From Flavobacteriales bacterium (GTDB taxonomy: Bacteria; Bacteroidota; Bacteroidia; Flavobacteriales_D; Crocinitomicaceae), in contig CANHOA010000004.1 in the NCBI GenBank assembly GCA_947462255.1, positions 80,898-144,897 of the forward strand: 64,000 nt of DNA, read 5' to 3'. Both the position numbers and the translations under genes were made by a program. Shown here in pieces: positions 57,101 to 64,000 of this stretch. The notes under the pieces were generated by a model, which saw only the letters and a list, made by a program, of their open reading frames with translations, did no database searches and was not told where the DNA came from. Position 1 is the first letter of the stretch, and every line of letters starts with the position of its first letter.

Positions 57101-60100
57101 TTTTATTCCAATTCTAACCTAACAGGGTTTTTAGGAATGGGCACGTCTTATACTTCACCTGCCTTAACGGCTAATACTACGTACTATGTTACCACTACTC
57201 AGGGTAGTACAGGTTATCCAAATGGTGCAGGTGGTACTTTCAATTACAGTTCAGGAGCAAGTAATTCTCAAATTGCACAAGCGGCTTGCGAATCAGTATA
57301 TGGTGTAGGTCAATGTAACACTGGGGCATGTGGTGCTTTCACTTATTGGAAAGCAACTGCTCACGTGAGTTGTGACTGTAATAAAGCGCCAGGTCAATAT
57401 GAGTTTATCTATTCAAATACAGGATATAGTGGTGTTGGAGACGATTATGGTGGGGCAGCTACTAGTGTAGCAGGAATGCAGTTATTTACTCGTGTGAAAG
57501 CTGCTTCGGGTTGTACTTCTAACTCTTGGAACTTGGCTCAAGCCAATTTAGGCACAGGCTTTTCTGGATGTCAAAGTTCTCCTGTAGCCGTATCTGTTAC
57601 GGTTAATCCAGCTATTACTGTATCAGCAGGAACCAATACAACCGTTTGTACTGGATCAAGTACGAACTTGGCTGGAACAGCATCCGGGTCAGGAAATATT
57701 ACCTATTCTTGGTCTCCTTCAACGGGATTAAGCTCAACAACTATAGCTAATCCAACTGCAACGCCTAGTGCGAATCAAACTTATACTTTAACGGCTTCGG
57801 CAAACGGGTGTTCAGCTACTAGTACAGTAGCGCTTACTGTTGCGAATCCACCGTCAACACCATCTGTTAGCGGAACCACTATTTGTAACAACCAAACAGC
57901 GACTTTAACGAGCAGCAGTTCTGGGAATACCATCGTTTGGTACTCAAATTCAAATGGTACAGGTCAATTGGGAGCAGGTAACTCTTTTACTACTCCAACG
58001 CTCACTAGCAGCTCCACATACTATGTTGGTGCTTCTTTGGGATCGTCAAGTTCTCAATTTGTGGTGAACTCTTTGGCCACTTCTGGCTCTTTTGTAACGG
58101 ATCATGATAGTTACTCCGGCGATGACAGAGGAGGAATTGCTGTAACTCAACAATATTATTATTATGTAGGTGATAACTATACAGTTAGGTATGATATGCC
58201 AGCCTTAAACAATCCTGTGTCTTACACGCGTAGAGATGGAATTTTTAGTGATTTGGGTGGAAATGGAACGATGTATACATTGTGGAATGGTTCTTCTGAT
58301 CCAGTTGGTGGTTCTTTTACAGTAACCTCAGTAAGGACGCTGAATGCTGACCTTTCCTTTGGTTCAACCACTATTCCTCTAAGTACTACCTTTACCATGA
58401 ATAGTGGGGCAGCGATTTTTGCAGGGGTGAATAATGTTATTTTATTTACTGGTGCATCTGGATCTCCCGCAAATACCTATTTCAAAGTGGCGCTCCCTTC
58501 AGGGACAGTTACCAATCTAGGTGCTTCTGCCTTGACTTACCAAGGATCTGAAAACTGGGCAGTTTGGGGTATTTCTGAATTTGATGGTACCGATAATAGA
58601 ATCGTTTATGTAACGAACTCAACAACCATAAGCAGAAAGAATTTAACCTCTAATGCCGTTTCTACGGTTCAAAGCTATTCAAGCTTAAGCGACATGGCTT
58701 GTATTACATATGCTCCATGGTATAACAGATGGTATTGGCATCACGAGGGTGGTTCTCAGTTTGGAGGATCATCAGAAACGGCAGGTTACTGCAACGGTAC
58801 GCATACCTTAACCACGGCATCTACTTCTACATGTGTTTCTGCAGTGACTCCTGTAACGGTAACCGTTACGCAACCGGCTCAACCTACGATTTCAAATGCA
58901 ACTATTTGTTCAGGTCAAACAACTGCCCTTACGGCATCTGGTAGCAGCTATTATGGTTGGTATTCCAATTCTAATATGACTGGACTAATCGGAACAGGAA
59001 CTTCCTACACGACACCCGCATTGACGGCAAATACTACTTATTATGTTACAAGTGCGACTGGAAATCTTGGATATCCAAATGGTGCAGGCGGTGTATTTAC
59101 TTACAGCTCTGGAGCCTCTAATTCTCAAATTGCACAAGCGGCTTGCGAATCTGTATACGGTGCAGGTCAATGTAACACAGGGGCATGTGGTTCTTTCTCT
59201 TATTGGAAAGCAACTGCTCACGTGAGTTGTGACTGTAATAAAGCGCCAGGTCAATATGAGTTTATCTATTCAAATACAGGATATAATGGTGTTGGAGACG
59301 ATTATGGTGGGGCCAGCACGAGTGTAGCAGGAATGCAGTTATTCACTCGAGTGAAAGCTTCTTCGGGTTGTAATTCTAACTCTTGGAACTTGGCTCAAGC
59401 TAACTTGGGTGCTGGTTCTTCCTCAAATTGTCAAAGTACTCCTGTTGCGGTTTCCGTAACAGTGAATCCTGCCCTTACTGTATCCGCAGGAACAGGTTCT
59501 AACGTATGTTCTGGTTCGTCAGTAACTTTGAATGGTACTGCTAGTACGGCTTCAGGAAACATCAGCTATTCTTGGTCTCCTTCAACGGGCTTAAGTGCCA
59601 CAAACGTAGCTACTCCTAGTGCTTCGCCGAATAGTACACAAACTTATACCCTCACGGCTACTGCTAATGGGTGTTCGGCAACGAGTACAACAACCTTAAC
59701 GGTTAACCAAACGCCTGCTACTCCTACTGTTTCTTCAGCTTCAATCTGTGCTGGTCAAACAGCTGCTCTTACAGCTAGTGGATCAAGCAATTATGTGTGG
59801 TCTACCAATTCAAATGGAACGGGTCAATTAGGTACTAGTGCTAGTTATACTACACCAACGTTGAACGCTAATACTACGTATTATGTTCAGTCATCCACTC
59901 CTCAAAGTGGAACTCAAACTTTTGCTTACACAGGCGCGGTTCAAACCTTCACTGCTCCAGTAACTGGTGCATATGCTATAGATGTCTATGGTGCTCAAGG
60001 AGGGAACAGCAGCCAATATTCAGGCGGTTTAGGTACTCGGGTTCAGGCTTCTTATAATTTAACGGCTGGACAAACCATCAATCTTTATGTAGGTCAACAA

Positions 60101-62851
60101 CCAAGTAACGCAACAGGAGGTTGGAACGGCGGCGGAAACAGTGGTGGAAGCGGTCAAGGTGGAGGTGGAGCGAGTGACATTCGTGTTGGCGGAACTGCTT
60201 TAAGCAATAGAGTAGTTGTTGCTGCCGGAGGTGGTGGTGGTGGATTAGGTGCATCTGGTTATCCTGGAAGTACTGGTGCAGCAGGTGGAACGACCAATGG
60301 AGACAACAGTGCTTCAGCTAATACTAGTTACGGTTATGGCGGAACGCAAACAGGTGGTGGTGCATCTACTGGCTGTTGTGGTGCTGGAACCTCAGGTTCT
60401 TTCGGTCAGGGTGGTAATGGACAAAATGGTGCAGGTTGTGGTAGTCCCTATGTTTCTGGTTGGGGCGGCGGCGGCGGCGGTGGATACTACGGCGGTGGCG
60501 GTGGTGGAAACTGTGGAGGTGGTGCCGGTGGTGGAGGTGGATCTTCATATGTTGTAGGTTTGTCGAGTGTAACTGCTTCAGCAGGTGTGAGAAGTGGTAA
60601 TGGTCAAATTATCCTTTCTTGGACTGGAACTGGTTGTTCTTCTCCGGTTGTGCCTGCGGTAGTTACTGTTAATCAAGCACCTGCAGCGCCAACAGCAAGT
60701 AATCAAAGTATTTGCTTAGGTCAATCAGCTACTATAACAGCTTCTAATAATGCTAACTGGTATACAGTTCCTTCTGGTGGTACTGCTTTCGGAACGGCAA
60801 CTTCATACACAGCATCTGGTTTAACGTCAAACGCAACCTATTATATGGAAGGGGTTAATGGAAATTGCTTGAGTCCAACTCGTACGGCTGTTACTGTAGT
60901 AGTAAATCCTATTCCAGCTTCAAATGCTGGTGCAGATATTACGGGAACAGTTACTTGTGGTAAGAACATGGTCACTATGGCGGGTTCTGCTGTACCTTCA
61001 GGTCACATTGGTGCATGGACCTTAGTAAGTGGAACAAACACTAATGTCTTCTTCAATTTCCCATCAGCAACTAATTCTGATTTCCAAGGTAGTTATGGTG
61101 CGACTTACACATTGAATTGGGCGGTAACCAATAGTGCTACCGGTTGTGCTGGAAACGATCAAATGGTGGTTACCTTTAACCAACCAAATGCTTCTATTCT
61201 TGGTACTAACATTGGTCATTTAGATTTACTATGGTGTGGTTTGACCGGAACAGATTGGTCAACATCTACGAATTGGTATCAGAAAATAAATAATGACTAC
61301 GTTAGAATGTCTGGTAGTGCTCAGCCGGCAATCACCCATGAGGTGTTTACTGTCAATCAAACCAATGGTGGTATGTGTATAGGAAATAATAACCCTACGC
61401 TAAGTATTTCTAGTAATGCTGAAGATGTTTATGTTGGTACAGGTATTACGCTTAATCTTACTAATGACAGTTTAAATATAGCTGGTAATTTAGTTAATGA
61501 CGGTAACTTGGTAGCAGCTATTGGTACGGTAAACTTTACCGGTTCAGCGAACGGGTTTATAGGTGGAACAGGAAATACACAGTTGTTTAATATGCGCATA
61601 AATAAAAGCGGTGGGGCTTCATTAAGTTTACAACAGCCTGTGCTTGTCACCAATACATTGACAATGGTACAAGGAAATGTAAATACAACAACTACTAACT
61701 TGTTAACCCTTGGGCAAAACAGCTCGACATCGGGTAACTTAGTATATGGTAGTGGTTCAATTGTAGGTCCACTTAGAAGATTCTATGCAAGTTCAGCTAC
61801 CTCTGGCGATGCAGGCTTATTTCCAGTAGGAACTTCTGCTTACAATCGCTATGCACGCGTAAACTTTACGAGTTCGCCTGGAACTAATCAGTACCTTACA
61901 GTGCGTTACGTGACTGGTGCACCAATGTCTGGAGGGATTCCTTTGTATAATGGATTGCCATTAATGATTACTGGCGCCATGATCCAAAACTATTCAGCGG
62001 ATGGTTACTGGCAAGTTGATCCAACTGGTGGTTCTTACAGTTCTAGTATTGCTTCCACAGCTTACGATGTAACCTTATTTGCTAATAACTTAACAGGAAT
62101 GACAACGCCACAGATTTGTAGAATTATCAAATCACCGGGGTCTAACACTAGTGGAAGTAACCACGTAGTATGGCAGACTTGTGGAACGCCAGTGGCAGTA
62201 GCTACAGGTGCAGCGCCTACATCCTTCGCTATCACCAGTACAGCGTCTACGGGCTTCAGTTGGTTCAACATTGGATCACCTAATGGTCAAGCGCTTCCGG
62301 TTGAATTGATGAGTTTTTCAGGTAATTGTGCCGATGGTCAGGTGAACCTTGAGTGGCAAACCGCGAGTGAGCACAATAGCTTATACTTCGAAGTAGAGAA
62401 ATCAAGAGATGGTGAAAACTGGCAAGTATTATCTACGGTTCCATCTGCTGGAAACAGCACTGAATTATTGACTTATTCAGCAGTAGACGCTCATGCAGGT
62501 GAGGGTAATAACTACTATCGTTTGAACCAAGTGGATATTGATGGGGCAAATAAGGTATATGACATAATCAATGTTAGCTGCTCAGGTGGAAACAAAGGTT
62601 ACTTTTCAACGTACCCGAATCCAAGTTCTGGTGCTTTCCAAGTGGTCTTGAATAACAAAGAAATGTTAGGCTCAGCTACCTTGAGTATCCGCGATACGAA
62701 AGGAGCCTCTTTATTACAAAGAGGAATAGAGGTGAAGCCAGGTATCAATTTATTCAGTATCAATGATCTTAATTTGGCACCGGGTGTGTATTACATCCAA
62801 GTGATAAATGGAGACCAAACTACGGAGGTTATTAAAGAAGTGATTCGATAA
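54191..62851 (+). CDS. Giant T9SS-exported mosaic protein with glycine-rich and Ig-like modules
   Basis: A 2886-residue exported protein. Modules in order (residues approximate): signal peptide 1-30; DTYGDGWNG domain 31-118; Ig-like modules at 146-203 and 225-281; glycine-rich 1 at 291-520; Ig/PKD-like; glycine-rich 2 at 687-929; Ig-like; Cys-rich A1 at ~1008-1122; PKD-like; Ig-like; unique segment ~1282-1547; Ig-like; Cys-rich A2 at ~1627-1741; PKD-like; Ig-like; glycine-rich 3 at 1907-2150; Ig-like; a unique region with WSTSTNWYQ; type A sorting domain to 2886. The Ig-like modules share ATICSGQTTxL...NTTYYV. The glycine-rich modules (GAQGG...GGWNGGGNSGG...VAAGGGGGGLG) resemble the ALK/LTK glycine-rich domain. 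A large adhesin or matrix protein is the best guess. No promoter match is evident. Confidence 0.85.
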   Translation: MKNLRLSFILVALVTIISFSSSIINQVYAQNCTHYIQLRDTYGDGWNGNYVSVSVNGATVLSNITLSSGLGPVTYSFQASNGSTIRVWMSITGSWTSECLTQIFNTSMGAITGQLGITGGGPTSGGTVSTGQCASSAPSAPSAITASQATLCGSGQTSQLTAQGAVGTVYWYTGSCGATYIGTGNPITVSPSTTTTYYARNYNNSQFSSTCASFSVAVSSPTANPTASGATICGGNPATLTASSSQNYAWYTNSNGTGQVGSGSSFTTPTLTSNTTYYVQGFGSGGSSVSQTFTYTGGMQTWTVPSGVTQVTFDAEGAQGGSTTSPYSNAGGLGGRIQGTLTVTPGQVLNIFVGGQPSSNTSGYNGGGNGGDGTYAKAGGGATDVRIGGTANSDRQLVAGGGGGGGLNCSTGNQGGVGGGTTGGTGYQCSSQGSYPGIGGNQSSGGANQGGMGTAGSLGQGGNGYNPYGGGGGGGYYGGGGASYGGGGGGSSWGSSSTASVSHTQGTRSGNGTITLTWVGVGCASSVVAVAVNVTPAPTVSAGSAVSFCSGTSGVALAGSATTSSGSLSYSWSPSTGLSSTTVLNPTAAPNANQTYTLSATANGCTTTSNVVVTLVNTPSAPSVTGATICNNQTAALSASSSGNLVTWYSNSNGTGQLGTGYSFTTPTLSSTTTYYVRSSSSNNGTQTYGYTGAVQTFTAPTTGTYGIDVYGAQGGTTSQFAGGLGSRVQATYNLTAGQTINLYVGQQSTNATGGWNGGGNSGGNGRGGGGASDIRIGGTALSNRVIVAAGGGGGGLGSSGYTGSAGAAGGTTNGDNSTSSSGGGSYGNGGTQTGGGASSGCCGTGTSGSLGLGGNGQNGSGCGAYTDGYGGGGGGGYYGGGGGGNCGGGTGGGGGSSYIVGLSSVTATAGVRSGNGQIIITWTASGGCSSSVVPVVATVTQPTQPAVANATICSGQTTSLVPSGGSSFAFYSNSNLTGFLGMGTSYTSPALTANTTYYVTTTQGSTGYPNGAGGTFNYSSGASNSQIAQAACESVYGVGQCNTGACGAFTYWKATAHVSCDCNKAPGQYEFIYSNTGYSGVGDDYGGAATSVAGMQLFTRVKAASGCTSNSWNLAQANLGTGFSGCQSSPVAVSVTVNPAITVSAGTNTTVCTGSSTNLAGTASGSGNITYSWSPSTGLSSTTIANPTATPSANQTYTLTASANGCSATSTVALTVANPPSTPSVSGTTICNNQTATLTSSSSGNTIVWYSNSNGTGQLGAGNSFTTPTLTSSSTYYVGASLGSSSSQFVVNSLATSGSFVTDHDSYSGDDRGGIAVTQQYYYYVGDNYTVRYDMPALNNPVSYTRRDGIFSDLGGNGTMYTLWNGSSDPVGGSFTVTSVRTLNADLSFGSTTIPLSTTFTMNSGAAIFAGVNNVILFTGASGSPANTYFKVALPSGTVTNLGASALTYQGSENWAVWGISEFDGTDNRIVYVTNSTTISRKNLTSNAVSTVQSYSSLSDMACITYAPWYNRWYWHHEGGSQFGGSSETAGYCNGTHTLTTASTSTCVSAVTPVTVTVTQPAQPTISNATICSGQTTALTASGSSYYGWYSNSNMTGLIGTGTSYTTPALTANTTYYVTSATGNLGYPNGAGGVFTYSSGASNSQIAQAACESVYGAGQCNTGACGSFSYWKATAHVSCDCNKAPGQYEFIYSNTGYNGVGDDYGGASTSVAGMQLFTRVKASSGCNSNSWNLAQANLGAGSSSNCQSTPVAVSVTVNPALTVSAGTGSNVCSGSSVTLNGTASTASGNISYSWSPSTGLSATNVATPSASPNSTQTYTLTATANGCSATSTTTLTVNQTPATPTVSSASICAGQTAALTASGSSNYVWSTNSNGTGQLGTSASYTTPTLNANTTYYVQSSTPQSGTQTFAYTGAVQTFTAPVTGAYAIDVYGAQGGNSSQYSGGLGTRVQASYNLTAGQTINLYVGQQPSNATGGWNGGGNSGGSGQGGGGASDIRVGGTALSNRVVVAAGGGGGGLGASGYPGSTGAAGGTTNGDNSASANTSYGYGGTQTGGGASTGCCGAGTSGSFGQGGNGQNGAGCGSPYVSGWGGGGGGGYYGGGGGGNCGGGAGGGGGSSYVVGLSSVTASAGVRSGNGQIILSWTGTGCSSPVVPAVVTVNQAPAAPTASNQSICLGQSATITASNNANWYTVPSGGTAFGTATSYTASGLTSNATYYMEGVNGNCLSPTRTAVTVVVNPIPASNAGADITGTVTCGKNMVTMAGSAVPSGHIGAWTLVSGTNTNVFFNFPSATNSDFQGSYGATYTLNWAVTNSATGCAGNDQMVVTFNQPNASILGTNIGHLDLLWCGLTGTDWSTSTNWYQKINNDYVRMSGSAQPAITHEVFTVNQTNGGMCIGNNNPTLSISSNAEDVYVGTGITLNLTNDSLNIAGNLVNDGNLVAAIGTVNFTGSANGFIGGTGNTQLFNMRINKSGGASLSLQQPVLVTNTLTMVQGNVNTTTTNLLTLGQNSSTSGNLVYGSGSIVGPLRRFYASSATSGDAGLFPVGTSAYNRYARVNFTSSPGTNQYLTVRYVTGAPMSGGIPLYNGLPLMITGAMIQNYSADGYWQVDPTGGSYSSSIASTAYDVTLFANNLTGMTTPQICRIIKSPGSNTSGSNHVVWQTCGTPVAVATGAAPTSFAITSTASTGFSWFNIGSPNGQALPVELMSFSGNCADGQVNLEWQTASEHNSLYFEVEKSRDGENWQVLSTVPSAGNSTELLTYSAVDAHAGEGNNYYRLNQVDIDGANKVYDIINVSCSGGNKGYFSTYPNPSSGAFQVVLNNKEMLGSATLSIRDTKGASLLQRGIEVKPGINLFSINDLNLAPGVYYIQVINGDQTTEVIKEVIR
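55060..55745 (+). repeat. Glycine-rich module 1
   Basis: The most diverged of three related modules: opens FTYTGGMQTWTVPSGVTQ, has VAGGGGGGGLN and closes NGTITLTWVG. Positions are approximate to ~15 bases. Confidence 0.75.
56250..56975 (+). repeat. Glycine-rich module 2
   Basis: Very close to module 3 (offset 3666 bp) over the segment around ACAGGAGGTTGGAACGG, and over most of its length at DNA level. Approximate limits. Confidence 0.8.
57212..57555 (+). repeat. Cys-rich module A1
   Basis: 344 bases, paired with 59069-59412 at a constant offset of 1857. Encodes YPNGAGGTF...ACESVYGVGQCNTGAC...VSCDCNKAPGQYEFIY. Confidence 0.88.
59069..59412 (+). repeat. Cys-rich module A2
   Basis: Second copy of A1, same length. 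By eye 57342-57428 and 59199-59285 are identical, pointing to recent duplication or gene conversion. Confidence 0.88.
59910..60640 (+). repeat. Glycine-rich module 3
   Basis: Third glycine-rich module, near-duplicate of module 2. Minus-strand open frames here and at 56439-56885 are His/Arg-rich mirrors of the glycine codons and are not genes. Confidence 0.8.
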
Positions 62852-62911
62852 ATAACCTATCCAATTGGAGCGCTCAGCTCTTCAAAGTTTGAGTTCTTTC
62901 GGACAATAATA

Positions 62912-62940
62912 AAAAATCCCCAGGAGACTGGGGATTTTTT
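62912..62940 (+). terminator. Intrinsic terminator after the giant gene
   Basis: AAATCCCCAG, loop GAGA, CTGGGGATTT, then TTTT. A strong GC-rich stem about 60 bases after the stop at 62851. Confidence 0.85.
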
Positions 62941-62954
62941 ATTTATGTAAGTTT

Positions 62955-63362
62955 TTTTTAATTGAATTCTTGATTTTTAATAGTAACATATTTTACTGGC
63001 ACCCTATTGTCCGATGAAAATCGGACCTTATTCTCTCTGTCCTTTTGTCTTGATACAAAAGAACGAAAAAATCAAGGCACTGAATTTCTATTTTTCCGCC
63101 CTGGCGGACGCAAATCATAGTATTACAAATACTCATAACTCGTTGCGTCCGCCGCGGCGTAAATTTCAACTCCTTTCTGAAACTGACATTTTTCAAAAAT
63201 GTTCTTGCAGAAATTTTAAAAATTAACAGTTTCAGTTCACTAGCAAAAACCATTAAATTCAAGGCCGAAAATTTACGCCTCGGCGGATGTTGATGGTTAC
63301 TAAATAGCGCTCACTACAATTGAATTCTTGATTGTTAATAGTAACATATTTTACTGGTACGA
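62955..63362 (+). repeat. Dispersed ~400-bp repeat, full copy (plus orientation)
   Basis: Inverted relative to 48838-49262. Contains TCCGATGAAAATCGGACC, CCTTTTGTCTTGATACAAAAG, CCGCCCTGGCGG, GTCCGCCGCGGCG, AAGGCCGAAAATTTACGCC and GGTTACTAAATAGCGCTC. It is bracketed by direct repeats of GAATTCTTGAT(T)(T/G)TTAATAG and TAACATATTTTACTGG (62961-62999 and 63322-63358). It lacks the 23-bp CTACGGCAAGCTCAGCACAAG-type insert seen in the 47.6 and 49.1 kb copies. The gene-free stretch 62852-63602 consists mainly of this. Confidence 0.8.
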
Positions 63363-63440
63363 ATACTCACTATTTTTTCACTATTGTACGTAAAAATAGG
63401 AACTTATTTTCTCTGTCCTTTTGTCTTGATAAGAGAATAA
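63363..63440 (+). repeat. Dispersed repeat, second truncated unit
   Basis: Continues directly from the right-hand bracket with CTCACTATTTTTTCACTATTGTACG and GGAACTTATTTTCTCTGTCCTTTTGTCTTGATA, then breaks off. It looks like the start of a tandem second unit. Confidence 0.65.
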
Positions 63441-63602
63441 TTCAATTGAATTAAGACTTGGGTATCGTGACTTTCGATCCGCCTAGGGCTAGTATTTTTT
63501 TATCCCGAAGATTATCAGTATATTAGATGATTGTTACCATTAAAAAGATGTAACGACTAATTAGTTTTTTTACATCAACTTTATACCTCAAAAATTTTAC
63601 AA

Positions 63603-64000
63603 ATGAAAAATTATTTACATTCTATCTTCTGCATTTTTGCAATCTTCATTTTTAATTCATTTTATGCTATTGACTATTATTGGGTAGGCGGTGCAGGTAA
63701 CTGGGGTGATGTAAGTCGATGGTCATTGACAAGTGGCGGTTCTGGTGGTGCTGGAGTTCCCGGTATTAATGACAATGTCTTTTTCGACAATGCCTCATTT
63801 AGCACTACAAATCAAATTGTCTCACTAAATATTGCCAATGGTAGCTGTAACGACATGACATGGAGTGTAACGACAAATTCGCCCAATTTCTCTTCCACGA
63901 GTAGTGCAAACAACTTAAACATTTATGGAAATTTAGCGATGACGAGTTTACAGGGACCTTGGACCACAAGTATGAATGTATACTTTATGGGTACAGGTAC
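63603..64000 (+). CDS. Exported protein, 5' end only
   Basis: An open frame runs from the ATG at 63603 to the window edge (132 complete codons). Signal peptide ~1-22 (MKNYLHSIFCIFAIFIFNSF, ending YA). The mature N-terminus IDYYWVGGAGNWGDVSRWSL is typical of large secreted Bacteroidota proteins with beta-helix or Ig modules and a T9SS signal at the far end. The remaining sequence (Asn/Ser/Thr-rich strands) fits a surface adhesin. The C-terminus is outside the window. Confidence 0.8.
   Translation, partial: MKNYLHSIFCIFAIFIFNSFYAIDYYWVGGAGNWGDVSRWSLTSGGSGGAGVPGINDNVFFDNASFSTTNQIVSLNIANGSCNDMTWSVTTNSPNFSSTSSANNLNIYGNLAMTSLQGPWTTSMNVYFMGTG

Overview
The window looks like a chromosome segment from a Bacteroidota bacterium, most likely Flavobacteriales and possibly Crocinitomicaceae/Fluviicola-like (family-level placement is inference). 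Reasons: low GC; many secreted proteins ending in type IX secretion system (T9SS) sorting domains; two gene pairs of a CHU_C (type B) secreted protein with a PorP/SprF outer-membrane protein; a Bacteroidota-type LptD; families largely confined to the phylum (DUF3127, DUF4783, peptidase S46); and several -7 boxes of the Bacteroidota form TAnnTTTG. TTG and GTG starts are frequent.

Layout. 1-3.9 kb (minus): 5' end of a PorP/SprF gene, its partner CHU_C protein, an LRR protein and RibF. 4-8.5 kb: peptidase S46, a cellulose-synthase-like glycosyltransferase and a DUF4783 protein. 8.5-15 kb: rlmH, a polytopic membrane protein, asparagine synthase, menC and msrB in one direction, then a lytic transglycosylase and yidD. 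15-20.6 kb: a large SF1 helicase, a T9SS protein, the RNase P RNA gene (rnpB) and an AlkD-like protein. 20.7-30.3 kb: two amidohydrolase genes, DUF3127, flavin reductase, a MORN-repeat protein, fabD, a plug-only protein, a ferric-reductase-like membrane protein and truA. 30.4-35.6 kb: second CHU_C-PorP/SprF pair, a TPR/PD40 protein and an SDR protein. 35.7-38.9 kb: unknown protein, ABC ATPase, BrkB/YihY protein and an OmpA-like lipoprotein. 38.9-46.3 kb: lptD diverging from an envelope operon (amidase, MCE/MlaD protein, two Fe-S proteins, a small conserved-type protein).

46.3-50 kb and 62.9-63.6 kb are accessory-looking: small lipoproteins, a lipoprotein-Pmp3 fusion, DUF2752, and several copies of a dispersed non-coding repeat of about 400 bp with GTCCGCC...GGCGG-type palindromes. 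A 43-bp direct repeat brackets a 1.4-kb lipoprotein cassette. 50-54 kb carries recJ and a T9SS subtilase. 54.2-62.9 kb is one giant T9SS-exported mosaic protein (2886 aa) with three glycine-rich modules, many Ig-like modules and two copies of a cysteine-rich module nearly identical at DNA level. The window ends inside another secreted-protein gene.

The genes mostly serve the cell surface: secretion (PorP/SprF), envelope building and turnover (LptD, amidase, MCE, transglycosylase, glycosyltransferase), and exported adhesins and peptidases, among housekeeping genes. No CRISPR array, tRNA, complete insertion sequence or prophage was seen. The strongest candidates for something undescribed are the giant mosaic adhesin, the dispersed repeat family, and the small-lipoprotein cassette between direct repeats.
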